From assembly GCF_003994855.1 (NCBI RefSeq), contig NZ_CP034142.1, positions 682,001-746,000 on the forward strand: a stretch of DNA of 64,000 bases, in the 5' to 3' direction. Below, piece after piece: positions 53,503-62,536 of this stretch. Position 1 is the stretch's first letter, and the number at the start of each line of letters is the position of its first letter. A program made the position numbers and the translations under genes. This DNA comes from Marinobacter sp. NP-4(2019). GTDB lineage: Bacteria; Pseudomonadota; Gammaproteobacteria; Pseudomonadales; Oleiphilaceae. The notes under the pieces are model-generated. The model was not told the DNA's origin. It was given only the letters and a program-made list of their open reading frames with translations, and searched no databases.

Positions 53503-53635
53503 GACGGGTGAGCCTCAGCCTGTTTCGCCGCGGGAGTGTACAGAATGTCCCGCTTTTATTTTTTTGCCGGTTTTGCCACGATGCGTCCATCATACTGATA
53601 ATGACACCGGAAAGAACCTCTCTCGCGGAGCCGCC

Positions 53636-56494
53636 TTGACCATCCACAACACGCCTATCGCCCTCGATTTTGACGAGGGTATCGACCGAAAAACTCTGCG
53701 TCGGCTGCGGGATCGATTTATTGCACTCAATCAGCAGCGCTGGGAGCGTGCGCACTCAGCGCTGACCTATCGACAACAGGCGGTGCTGGACGTCCTGCCG
53801 CTGGTGTTTCACCTTAATCATCCGTCCCTGCCCGGATACGTGGACAAGGGCTGCCCATACGGCCTCAGCCATTATAAGCCCTCTGCGCCGACCCTGAACG
53901 CTGCTCGCCGCCTGGCCCGCTCCTTTTCCCTGAAAGACGAGGGAAAAAGACAGGCGGACCTGGAGGCCCTGTTTCTCATGGGTAGCCCGGGAACCCTCGG
54001 GCATTCGGTGGCCAGTGATCTTGATGTCTGGTTGTGTCATCGCCGTGAGCTGTCCGAAGGCGAGGTCCGGTGCCTGGAGCGCAAGGCGGACAAGCTGGCC
54101 GCCTGGGCCGCTACCCTCGGTGTGGAGCTGCACGTATTCGTGTTCTCGGCGGAGGACTGGCGGGCCGGGCGACAGCGCGCGGAAGTCACAGGCGAAAACT
54201 GCGGCAGCGCGCAGCATTATCTGTTGCTGGATGAGTTTTATCGCACCAGCATCCACCTTGGTGGTTGCTACCCGTTGTGGTGGCTGATTCCGGCCAGCGA
54301 AGAGGAAAACTACGAGGCCTGTGCCCGACAACTGGTTGACTGCCGCTTTATCAAGGGGAGTGAGTACATCGATTTCGGGTCAGTGCCATCGGTTCCCCAG
54401 GAAGAGTTTCTGGGCGCCGGGGTCTGGCAGTTGTACAAGGGGATGGATGCACCCTGGAAGTCGATACTGAAGCTGTTGCTGACCGAGTGCTATGCCCGGG
54501 ACAGTGAGCAACCCCTGTTGTCTCAGGTGTTCAAAGCCGCTGTGTATAACGGTGAAACCCGTGCCGATCGTCTGGACCCCTACGTCATGCTGTATCAGCG
54601 GCTGGAATCCTGGCTGTTATCCAGGGAAGCGTCCGAGCGACTGGATCTGGTGCGCCGTAGTCTTTATCTGAAAGCCGGTCTGCCGCTGTCACGTACCGAG
54701 TTGGGTGTCGATAACTGGCGGGTAAAGCTGCTTCAGCAACTGGTGGATGACTGGGGCTGGTCTCCGGCCATACTGAAAGACCTGGATAACCGCCAGCGCT
54801 GGCGTGCCGAGGAGGTCATGAGGTTGCGGCGCACCATTGTGGCGGAACTGACCCACAGTTACCGCTTGCTGTCGCGACTGGCCCGGGATCATGGGGCGCG
54901 GGCGTCGATAAGCAGCAATGACATGAACCTGCTTGGCCGCAAACTCTACGCCGCGTTCCAGCGCAAGGCCGGCAAGATCGAACAGATCAACCCGGGGTTG
55001 GCACCATCGCTGGCTGAGGAAAATCTGGCGTTTCACCACCAGTCCGAGCAGGGTGGTGCGCCAGGGCAGGAAGGCTGGCTTCTCTACCGGGATCTGGAGG
55101 ATCCCTCCGATGCCTTCTGGCAACCGGTAATTCGTCGCAGCGGCAATCTCACTGAGCTGATGGTGTGGTGTTACTGCAATGGCCTGTTGACGCGGACGAC
55201 CCGTCTGAATGTCCGCTCAGGCTCAAGCACCGCTTCGGTGGCGGAATTGCGGGAGATGCTGGATGCGCTGTCAGCCTTCGTTGCGTTTCCTCTTGCCCCG
55301 GCTGGTCGTGAGGCGTTGTCCAGTCGTGTCAAACCCCTGCGGAACCTGCTGTTTGTCAACGTGGGCGTGGATCCCCAGGCCCACTTGACCGACCGGGGGT
55401 TGCACAAACTCAGTGCCCGTCACGATTCCCTTGGGTTCAGTGGCGGTCGTGACAACCTTGTGGTGACCATCGACCAGGTCACCCTGAACAGCTGGCACGA
55501 AGTCAGCCTGCAGCACTATGCCGCTGGTGACACCCTGATCCAGTGTCTCAAGAACGTACTGGCGTCGGTGGCATCCGCGCCGGCGCACTTGCCAGAGATC
55601 CAGGTGCACAGTCATAACCGCGGGCACGGAGCGGCGATTGCCCGCCGGGTTCAGGAGCTCTTCAGCGACGTTCTGCGCCATTTCTTTGCGGGAGGTATTG
55701 GGCCACACCCCTTGCGATACGTCATTGAGATGGATCGGCGCTATTTCCTGTTGCAGTTCAACGGTACCGAACCCGGATTTGTGGCGCTGGACAGCCCGGA
55801 GTCATTGATGGAGCAGCTTGCCCGGCCACAGGAGCGATACCTGCCGGTGGTGTTTGACCGCAGTGCAATGCTGGATGACCAGCCCCTGCGTGCGGTGTGT
55901 CAGGCCAGTGAGCCGGCTAACATCCAGGTTTTTTTCCGGGTCAGTGGCAGCCGTGCCAAGCTCTGGGTGGTGGACGAGCTGGGTTCGGTTTTCGCCTGGG
56001 AGCAGGACCATAGCAGTCGGCGCTACCTGCTGGTGCCCTTGTTGCGGTTTCTGGACAATCTTGTCGAGCGGCGTCAGTTGCGCCAACTGGACAGCCCGGT
56101 GGATATCGCCGGCATCCAGTGTTATGAGGTGGTGCGTCGGGACGGGGGCTGGAAAGTGGAACGTCGATTCGACGAAGACACCAGTATGACCTTGCCGGGA
56201 CTGGAGGTACAGGCGGTTGGGGTGCAGGAGGGCGACCGTCACCTGCGGTTTGATATCTTCTGTGGCGATCAGGAGTTCACGGTGCAGGAATACGGTGACC
56301 AGCTGATTCCCGCTGTTGCTCACTATATCCGCTCGTTGCGCCAGACCGGCGAAACCTACCCGGTGTACCTGACGGATGTGCACCTGCCCCACGATCTGGA
56401 CCCCCAGGTGTACCAGCAGGATATTCAGACCACGCAGTACCTGTATTACCGGTCGACACTGGAAGCCTCGCTCAATCGCCATTTAATGGCGTAG
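53636..56494 (+). CDS. cyaA: Class I adenylate cyclase CyaA
   Basis: A 952-residue class I cyclase making cAMP. The catalytic half has LMGSPGTLGHSVASDLDVW (about 112-130), the GSxGTxxHSxxSDxDxW motif of this class; the C-terminal regulatory half is also present. Longer than E. coli CyaA (848) but usual for pseudomonad-type proteins. TTG at 53636 is chosen for GGAG five bases upstream; upstream extension lacks a ribosome binding site. Divergent from the degenerate GGDEF/EAL gene. Confidence 0.92.
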   Translation: MTIHNTPIALDFDEGIDRKTLRRLRDRFIALNQQRWERAHSALTYRQQAVLDVLPLVFHLNHPSLPGYVDKGCPYGLSHYKPSAPTLNAARRLARSFSLKDEGKRQADLEALFLMGSPGTLGHSVASDLDVWLCHRRELSEGEVRCLERKADKLAAWAATLGVELHVFVFSAEDWRAGRQRAEVTGENCGSAQHYLLLDEFYRTSIHLGGCYPLWWLIPASEEENYEACARQLVDCRFIKGSEYIDFGSVPSVPQEEFLGAGVWQLYKGMDAPWKSILKLLLTECYARDSEQPLLSQVFKAAVYNGETRADRLDPYVMLYQRLESWLLSREASERLDLVRRSLYLKAGLPLSRTELGVDNWRVKLLQQLVDDWGWSPAILKDLDNRQRWRAEEVMRLRRTIVAELTHSYRLLSRLARDHGARASISSNDMNLLGRKLYAAFQRKAGKIEQINPGLAPSLAEENLAFHHQSEQGGAPGQEGWLLYRDLEDPSDAFWQPVIRRSGNLTELMVWCYCNGLLTRTTRLNVRSGSSTASVAELREMLDALSAFVAFPLAPAGREALSSRVKPLRNLLFVNVGVDPQAHLTDRGLHKLSARHDSLGFSGGRDNLVVTIDQVTLNSWHEVSLQHYAAGDTLIQCLKNVLASVASAPAHLPEIQVHSHNRGHGAAIARRVQELFSDVLRHFFAGGIGPHPLRYVIEMDRRYFLLQFNGTEPGFVALDSPESLMEQLARPQERYLPVVFDRSAMLDDQPLRAVCQASEPANIQVFFRVSGSRAKLWVVDELGSVFAWEQDHSSRRYLLVPLLRFLDNLVERRQLRQLDSPVDIAGIQCYEVVRRDGGWKVERRFDEDTSMTLPGLEVQAVGVQEGDRHLRFDIFCGDQEFTVQEYGDQLIPAVAHYIRSLRQTGETYPVYLTDVHLPHDLDPQVYQQDIQTTQYLYYRSTLEASLNRHLMA

Positions 56495-56581
56495 GGCTTG
56501 ACTGAGACTCATTGGCCAGTCTCGCCCGCCGGTGGCTGAGTCAGGTATACTGCGCGCATATCTCAAACAGGGGCAGATTCC

Positions 56582-56758
56582 ATGCAGGCATGGAAAACAG
56601 TGAGTGTCGGGCTGTTGCTGGTCAGCGTGATGGCCGGTTGCGGCCAGAAGGGACCGTTGTACCGGGAAGTGCCGGGTAAAGTGGCGGCTGAAGCCGTCAG
56701 TGAAGACCGGACGAGTGACCCGGAACGCCGTCGGGATGAAGATCCGTCGGCCCGCTGA
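56582..56758 (+). CDS. lptM: LPS-assembly-associated small lipoprotein LptM (YifL)
   Basis: A 58-residue lipoprotein: signal peptide with lipobox MAGC (Cys20), then the family hallmark GQKGPLYRE and a charged tail. LptM assists the LptDE translocon at the outer membrane. Its position between cyaA and lysA is the conserved one. The gene is very short and easily missed. Confidence 0.92.
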   Translation: MQAWKTVSVGLLLVSVMAGCGQKGPLYREVPGKVAAEAVSEDRTSDPERRRDEDPSAR

Positions 56759-56790
56759 TCCATTGCCCCGTCAACAGAATCAGGACTTTC

Positions 56791-58041
56791 ATGGACCATT
56801 TTAACTATCGCAATGGCGAGTTATACGCCGAAGACGTACCGGTGAGCGAGATTGCAGAGCGTTTCGGGACCCCGGCGTATGTGTATTCCCGCGCGACCCT
56901 TGAGCGCCATTACCGGGCCTACGACGATGCTCTCAAGGGGCGCCCGCATCTGGTGTGCTATGCGGTAAAGGCCAACAGCAACCTCGCTGTGCTGAATGTA
57001 CTGGCCCGGCTCGGTGCCGGTTTTGACATAGTCTCGGCTGGCGAGCTGGAGCGGGTGATTCGCGCCGGTGGCGACCCTGCCAATGTGGTATTTTCCGGCG
57101 TTGGTAAGCAGGAATGGGAAATGAAACGGGCGCTGGAAGCCGGCGTGCGCTGTTTCAATGTCGAGTCGGATACCGAGCTGGACCGCCTCAACAAGGTCGC
57201 GGGTGAGCTGGGCCAGCAGGCACCGGTGTCCCTGCGGGTAAACCCGGACGTTGACGCCGGTACGCATCCGTACATTTCCACCGGCCTGAAGGAAAACAAG
57301 TTCGGTATTGATATTACCGAGGCGCCCGAGGTTTATGCCCGCGCTGCGGCCATGCCCAACCTGCAGGTGATTGGCGTGGATTGCCACATTGGTTCGCAGC
57401 TGACGACGGTGTCACCGTTTCTGGATGCGCTGGACCGGGTGCTGTCACTGATCGATGCGCTGGCGGAGCAGGGCATCACCATTCGCCATCTCGATATGGG
57501 GGGCGGTCTGGGCGTGACCTACGACCGCGAGCAGCCACCGCAGCCGTCGGATTACGTCAAGGCGCTGGCCGAGCGCCTGGGCGACCGGGAACTCGAACTG
57601 GTGCTGGAACCGGGGCGCTCGATTGCTGCCAACGCCGGCATCATGCTGACCCGGGTGGAATTCCTGAAATGTACCGAACATCGTAATTTCGCCATTATCG
57701 ATGCGGCGATGAACGATCTGATTCGTCCGGCCCTGTACAGCGCCTGGCAGGCCATCATCCCGGCGGTACCTCGCCAAGATGGTGAAGAAAAAGCCTGGGA
57801 CCTGGTTGGCCCGGTCTGTGAGACTGGTGATTTCCTGGGCAAGGACCGCAAACTGCGCCTGCAGGCGGGTGATTTGCTGGCGGTGCGGTCCGCGGGCGCC
57901 TACGGCTTTGTGATGAGCTCCAACTACAACAGTCGCAACCGGCCACCGGAAATCATGGTGGATGGGGACCAGGTGCACGTGGTTCGTCGCCGCGAAACCC
58001 TGGAAGACCAGCTCGGTCCAGAAAGCTGTTTGCCAGGATGA
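56791..58041 (+). CDS. lysA: Diaminopimelate decarboxylase
   Basis: A 416-residue PLP enzyme making lysine from meso-diaminopimelate. The PLP lysine is in VCYAVKANSNLAVL (about residue 57), with GGGLGVTY and the cysteine-containing GPVCETGDFLG as further hallmarks. Its stop overlaps an ATG of the dapF frame (ATGA), so lysA and dapF, consecutive steps of lysine synthesis, are coupled. Confidence 0.96.
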   Translation: MDHFNYRNGELYAEDVPVSEIAERFGTPAYVYSRATLERHYRAYDDALKGRPHLVCYAVKANSNLAVLNVLARLGAGFDIVSAGELERVIRAGGDPANVVFSGVGKQEWEMKRALEAGVRCFNVESDTELDRLNKVAGELGQQAPVSLRVNPDVDAGTHPYISTGLKENKFGIDITEAPEVYARAAAMPNLQVIGVDCHIGSQLTTVSPFLDALDRVLSLIDALAEQGITIRHLDMGGGLGVTYDREQPPQPSDYVKALAERLGDRELELVLEPGRSIAANAGIMLTRVEFLKCTEHRNFAIIDAAMNDLIRPALYSAWQAIIPAVPRQDGEEKAWDLVGPVCETGDFLGKDRKLRLQAGDLLAVRSAGAYGFVMSSNYNSRNRPPEIMVDGDQVHVVRRRETLEDQLGPESCLPG

Positions 58042-58094
58042 ACGCGGCGATGGGCAAGCGTGACGATATGAACCATTCGCGCCGGGGACCGGCG

Positions 58095-58976
58095 ATGCGG
58101 TTTACCAAGATGCACGGTCTGGGCAACGACTTTATGGTGGTGGACGCCATCAGCCAGCCGTTCCGTCTGCGCCCGGAGATGATCCGCGAGCTGGCGGACC
58201 GCAATTTCGGCATTGGTTTTGATCAGTTGCTGGTGGTCGAACCGCCGGGGTTGCCGGACGTGGATTTTCGCTACCGGATCTTCAATAGCGATGGCTCGGA
58301 AGTCGAGCAGTGTGGCAACGGCGCCCGCTGTTTTGCCCGCTTTGTTCGCGACCAGCGCCTCACCAACAAGCGGGTGATCCGGGTGCAGACTGCCAAGGGG
58401 GTGATTGAGCTGAGGGTGGGGCGTGACGGTCTGGTGATGGTCAACATGGGAGTGCCCGAGTTGAACCCGCCGGCTATTCCGTTCGCCGCGGATCGCCGCA
58501 AGGACGTCTACACGGTTGAGGTGGATGACCAGGTCGTCGAACTCAGCGCAGTATCCATGGGCAATCCCCACGGTGTGCTGGTGGTGGACGATGTCGACAG
58601 CGCACCGGTGGAACACCTGGGGCCGAAACTTGAGAATCATCCCCGCTTCCCGGCCCGGGCCAATATCGGCTTTTTGCAGATTGTTGATCGCAGCCACGCC
58701 CGCTTGCGGGTATTTGAACGTGGTTCCGGTGAAACCCTGGCGTGCGGTAGCGGCGCTTGTGCCGCGGTGGTGGCAGGCTGCCTGCGGGGGTTGCTGGATT
58801 CCCGGGTTGAAGTGGAACTGCGTGGCGGCAAGCTGATCATCGAATGGCAGGGGGAGGGGACCCCTGTTATGATGGAAGGCCCTGCGGCCAGTGTGTTTGA
58901 AGGCCAGATTCGCCTGCCCGGAGACAGCCCGGGGCGGCGTCGCAAAGGTAGTCGACCGGCAAAACCAAGGTCCTGA
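58095..58976 (+). CDS. dapF: Diaminopimelate epimerase
   Basis: A 293-residue epimerase with both catalytic cysteines: one in VEQCGNGARCF and one in LACGSGACAAVV. MRFTKMHGLGNDF is the usual start, set at 58095 by GGGGA upstream; ATG at 58038, overlapping the lysA stop, is a coupled alternative adding 19 residues. The C-terminus has about 17 extra basic residues (RRRKGSRPAKPRS) beyond the family norm. Confidence 0.94.
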   Translation: MRFTKMHGLGNDFMVVDAISQPFRLRPEMIRELADRNFGIGFDQLLVVEPPGLPDVDFRYRIFNSDGSEVEQCGNGARCFARFVRDQRLTNKRVIRVQTAKGVIELRVGRDGLVMVNMGVPELNPPAIPFAADRRKDVYTVEVDDQVVELSAVSMGNPHGVLVVDDVDSAPVEHLGPKLENHPRFPARANIGFLQIVDRSHARLRVFERGSGETLACGSGACAAVVAGCLRGLLDSRVEVELRGGKLIIEWQGEGTPVMMEGPAASVFEGQIRLPGDSPGRRRKGSRPAKPRS

Positions 58977-58992
58977 CGATCAGGAGATCAGC

Positions 58993-59739
58993 ATGACAGA
59001 ATCAACGGCCCAGCAGAAGGCCGAGGAGCTCACCGGGGAACAGGTCGCGGAGTACCTGCGAGCCCATCCCGATTTTTTTGTTGAACAGGATGAGCTCCTG
59101 CGCAGTCTGACCCTGCCCCATGACAGTGGTCGCGCCATTTCACTGGTGGAGCGCCAGGTACACCTGTTCCGTGAGCAGCGGGATACACTGCGGCGGGAAC
59201 TGGTGGAGCTGGTTTCCATCGCCCGCCACAATGACCGTCTGTTTGAGAAGAGCAAACGTCTGCTGATGCAGGTGATTGAGGCCCGCAACCTCAATGACAT
59301 GGCGTCCGCCATCGATGACAGCATTCGGGGTGACTTCGGGCTTGATGCGGCGTCGGTGATCCTGTTTACCGATGCTGAATTACCGCTTGCTTCCCAGGGT
59401 GCCCTGCACGTGGTCCCGCCGGCGCAGGCCAAGGAGCGTCTGGGCAGTCTGCTGGACGGTGAGCGGGCGGTTTGTGGTCAGTTCCGCGAATCCGAGCGGA
59501 ATTTCCTGTTCCCGGACCGGGAAGAGCCGATTGCGTCGGTGGCCCTGGTACCGCTGCGCCACGATGAACTGCTGGGTGTCTTTGCGGTCGGCAGTTGTGA
59601 ACAGGGTTACTTTGATCAAAGCATGGGGTCGTTGTTTCTGACATACATCAGCGATACCCTGAGTCGCCTGTTACCGCCAATCGTGCAGCGTCATACCAGT
59701 GCGGCCCCGGTGGCCGGTGTGATTGCGGAGTCACGCTGA
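58993..59739 (+). CDS. DUF484 family protein
   Basis: A 248-residue GAF-like protein of the DUF484 family, always found next to dapF and xerC but of unclear function. VAEYLRAHPDFFVEQDELL at the start, ISLVERQVHLFREQ and a coiled coil (about 55-90) are typical. Start set by AGGAG upstream. Confidence 0.93.
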   Translation: MTESTAQQKAEELTGEQVAEYLRAHPDFFVEQDELLRSLTLPHDSGRAISLVERQVHLFREQRDTLRRELVELVSIARHNDRLFEKSKRLLMQVIEARNLNDMASAIDDSIRGDFGLDAASVILFTDAELPLASQGALHVVPPAQAKERLGSLLDGERAVCGQFRESERNFLFPDREEPIASVALVPLRHDELLGVFAVGSCEQGYFDQSMGSLFLTYISDTLSRLLPPIVQRHTSAAPVAGVIAESR

Positions 59740-59741
59740 CG

Positions 59742-60713
59742 GTGAGCGTTGCCGGGGAGCTGACGGAGCTAGCGGATACCCTGTCCGCCCCGCTTGCGGA
59801 TTTCCTGCGCCATCTTTCCTCGGAAAAGCGACACTCTCCCCGCACCTGTGACAGCTACCAGCAGGACCTGACCCGGTTTGGTGCCTGGTTAATGACACGG
59901 CAGATCGATGACTGGGGCGAGGTTACCAGCCACGATATTCGCCGCTATGTGGCATGGCTTGGTCGTGGGGGACTGAGTGGTCGCAGTATTGCCAGGCATC
60001 TGTCCGCCATCCGTCGCTGCTATCAGTATCTATTGCGGGAAAAGAAGGTACGGGATAATCCCGCCGTGGCTATCCGTGCGCCAAAATCCGGCCGTCGGCT
60101 GCCCAAGGTGGCCGATGTGGACCAACTGAACCATCTGCTGGACGCTGCCCCCGACGACCCACTGGAAGTCCGTGATCTGAGCATGTTCGAGTTGATGTAT
60201 TCCTCGGGCCTGCGGCTGTCGGAGTTGGCCGGACTGAACCTGGACTCCGTGGATCACCGGGGTGGGGAAATCCGCGTATTGGGGAAAGGCAGCAAGGAGC
60301 GCGTGCTGCCGGTGGGACGCAAGGCCCTGAAGGCCCTGGGGGCATGGCTGGCAGTCCGTCCCGGGCTGGCGGCGGAGTCGGAGCAGGCGCTGTTTGTCAG
60401 TCAGCGGGGCGGGCGCCTCAGCAACCGCAGTATTCAGTCCCGCCTGAGTCGCTGGGGTCTGGTCAAGGGCGCGGAGCAGCGGCTGAATCCACACATGTTG
60501 CGCCATTCGTTTGCCAGTCATCTGCTGGAATCCAGTGGCGACCTGCGGGCGGTTCAGGAGTTGCTGGGGCATGCGGACATATCCACCACTCAGGTCTATA
60601 CTCATCTTGACTTCCAGCATCTGGCCAGCGTGTATGACCGGAGTCACCCTCGGGCCCGTCGTCGCGACGGGCGAGGCAGGGATGATACCCAGACAATTCA
60701 CGAAGACCCTTGA
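59742..60713 (+). CDS. xerC: Tyrosine recombinase XerC
   Basis: A 323-residue recombinase that with XerD resolves chromosome dimers at dif. All catalytic residues are present: Arg158, Lys182, His251, Arg254, His277 and Tyr286 (TTQVYTHLD). The start codon is GTG, two bases after the DUF484 stop. It is the housekeeping XerC, not the island integrase, by its conserved neighbours. Confidence 0.94.
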   Translation: MSVAGELTELADTLSAPLADFLRHLSSEKRHSPRTCDSYQQDLTRFGAWLMTRQIDDWGEVTSHDIRRYVAWLGRGGLSGRSIARHLSAIRRCYQYLLREKKVRDNPAVAIRAPKSGRRLPKVADVDQLNHLLDAAPDDPLEVRDLSMFELMYSSGLRLSELAGLNLDSVDHRGGEIRVLGKGSKERVLPVGRKALKALGAWLAVRPGLAAESEQALFVSQRGGRLSNRSIQSRLSRWGLVKGAEQRLNPHMLRHSFASHLLESSGDLRAVQELLGHADISTTQVYTHLDFQHLASVYDRSHPRARRRDGRGRDDTQTIHEDP

Positions 60714-60745
60714 AAGGTTCTGAAGCTCACTATCAGGAGAGCCCA

Positions 60746-62233
60746 ATGGCATCGGAACGGTCCTGGAAGGACAAGTATCTGCAGGAGCTTGAATCGTCAG
60801 AACAGCGGGAGCAGCAGTGGAAAGCCGAGAGGAACTCCCTCGAGCGGATGCTGGTGCGTACCTGTCTCGCCTCGGAAGGTCAGACCTCGGAACTGGACCG
60901 CTTGCTGATACGGGTCCGCAAGGACCTTCGCAAAGGCACGGTTAATATCGAAAAATGGCGGGTCCTCCAGGACCAGATAGACCGTCAGGTGGCTCTTCTG
61001 GATGACCGCTCACCGAACACCAGGGCTGGAAATGGCCGATCCTCCCAGTCCGGGACGTCGGTCGAGGCACTTCCCCAAACCGGCTCTTCCCCGAATGCCA
61101 CTGTGGGTGACGAGAATGATCTGGCAGACAATCACTCCCAACGACTGCGGATTGCCCGCCGGGTCGGGCAGTTATTGGGCCAGATGTTATCCCAGGTGAC
61201 CCTGGAGCCGGCGGCGGAAACCCGGGCCCGTCAGCTACAGAAATCCCTCCTGGAAAGTGACAACTGGGAGGTGTTGAAGAAGGGGCTGAACAGTGTTGCA
61301 GATCTGGTCATTGCCGCCATTACCCGCAGCCAGAAGGAGTTTGAATCGTTCCTCAAGGAACTGGACGAGCGACTGGCCTCCCTTCGTCAGCATTTGCAGG
61401 CTCAGTCCTCGACCCAGGCCGGCCGTCTGGACGCGTCCAGGGCGCTGGACCGCGAAATCCGGAAGGAGCTGGAAACGTTTGGCCGTCAGATTGAGGCAGG
61501 CGGTGGACTGATGGAGCTCAAGCGCTCCGTGACCATGCATCTGGAGACGATCGGGGGGGCTGTGCAGCGTTTCCGCGAGCAGGAGTCGGAGCGGGATAGG
61601 AAGTATTCCTGGCAACTGGAAACGATGCAGGAGAAGCTGGCAGCCGTGGAGGCCAACTCGGAGCAGATGAAGAAACGGATTCGGGAGGAACGCACCAAGG
61701 CACTCACCGATCTGTTGACACAGTTGCCCAATCGCGAAGCCTGGCAAGAGCGCCTGGCTTTCGAATACAGCCGCTGGCAGCGATACCGTCACCCGGTGAC
61801 GATTGCGGTGCTGGATATCGATCTGTTCAAGCGGGTCAACGATTCATACGGCCATAAGGCCGGTGATCGAGTCCTTCAGATGGTGGCGCGGGAGTTCCGG
61901 GCGCGGCTCAGAACCACGGATTTTATTTCCCGCTTTGGAGGTGAAGAGTTTGTTTTGTTGCTACCTGAAACGTCAGCGGAAGATGCCAGGGGGGTGCTCG
62001 ATGCCTTGCGGGAAAACATTGCGGCTCTGCCATTTCATTTCCAGGGCGAACCGGTAACCATTACCTTCTCGGCTGGTCTTGCCACGCTTGAGGACGGTGA
62101 TACTGAAGATACGTTATTCGATCGTGCGGACAAAGCGCTGTATGCAGCCAAGGACGCAGGCAGAAACCAGGTCCGCCTTTCGGACGGCAGTGAGAAACTC
62201 AATGCCGCATCCGCGCATCCAGCTCGTCAATGA
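60746..62233 (+). CDS. Diguanylate cyclase with long coiled-coil N-terminus
   Basis: A 495-residue protein without membrane helices. Residues 1-315 are largely charged and coiled-coil-like, with a low-complexity linker (about 88-130). The GGDEF domain spans about 317-480 with an intact GGEEF motif (398-402) and inhibitory site Arg389-Thr-Thr-Asp392, so it should make c-di-GMP with product inhibition. ATG at 60746 is chosen for AGGAGAG upstream; the open frame reaches back to 60710 over the xerC end. Confidence 0.9.
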   Translation: MASERSWKDKYLQELESSEQREQQWKAERNSLERMLVRTCLASEGQTSELDRLLIRVRKDLRKGTVNIEKWRVLQDQIDRQVALLDDRSPNTRAGNGRSSQSGTSVEALPQTGSSPNATVGDENDLADNHSQRLRIARRVGQLLGQMLSQVTLEPAAETRARQLQKSLLESDNWEVLKKGLNSVADLVIAAITRSQKEFESFLKELDERLASLRQHLQAQSSTQAGRLDASRALDREIRKELETFGRQIEAGGGLMELKRSVTMHLETIGGAVQRFREQESERDRKYSWQLETMQEKLAAVEANSEQMKKRIREERTKALTDLLTQLPNREAWQERLAFEYSRWQRYRHPVTIAVLDIDLFKRVNDSYGHKAGDRVLQMVAREFRARLRTTDFISRFGGEEFVLLLPETSAEDARGVLDALRENIAALPFHFQGEPVTITFSAGLATLEDGDTEDTLFDRADKALYAAKDAGRNQVRLSDGSEKLNAASAHPARQ

Positions 62234-62432
62234 TTTCGGCCCAGTCCGAATCGTCTTCCAGCCCTTCCTCCAGAAACTGGGCCTGGCTCTCTGACCAGAA
62301 CGGTGCATCCTGCAGTGCAACTTCGTTTGGCAGGGGAGAGTGCCTGGAGATGAAGTCCTCGATGCTGGCGCTGTCGGAGGCCAGTCCAAGCTGCTGAAAC
62401 AGTGTGCTGAATGTGTGCTTGCTGGTGTCCAT
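62199..62432 (-). CDS. DUF2789 family protein
   Basis: A 77-residue acidic protein. FSTLFQQLGLASDSASIEDF and FWSESQAQFLEEGLEDDSDWAEIIDELDARM fit DUF2789, small gammaproteobacterial proteins of unknown function. GGAGACG precedes the ATG. Its 3' end overlaps the convergent diguanylate cyclase gene by 35 bases. Confidence 0.88.
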   Translation of the reverse strand: MDTSKHTFSTLFQQLGLASDSASIEDFISRHSPLPNEVALQDAPFWSESQAQFLEEGLEDDSDWAEIIDELDARMRH

Positions 62433-62536
62433 CGTTTTCGTCTCCTTGTATTGCTTTCGCCTGAATGAAATCCGGGAGATTTGCAGGTATTGTTCAGAAG
62501 CTCCTTAAACTTTAGCGGAACCGTTGAGGATATCCA

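Noticed and set aside
59742..60713. xerC as the integrase of the accessory island
   Set aside because: Its neighbours (lysA, dapF, DUF484) and sequence mark it as the housekeeping chromosome-dimer recombinase, 55 kb from the island.
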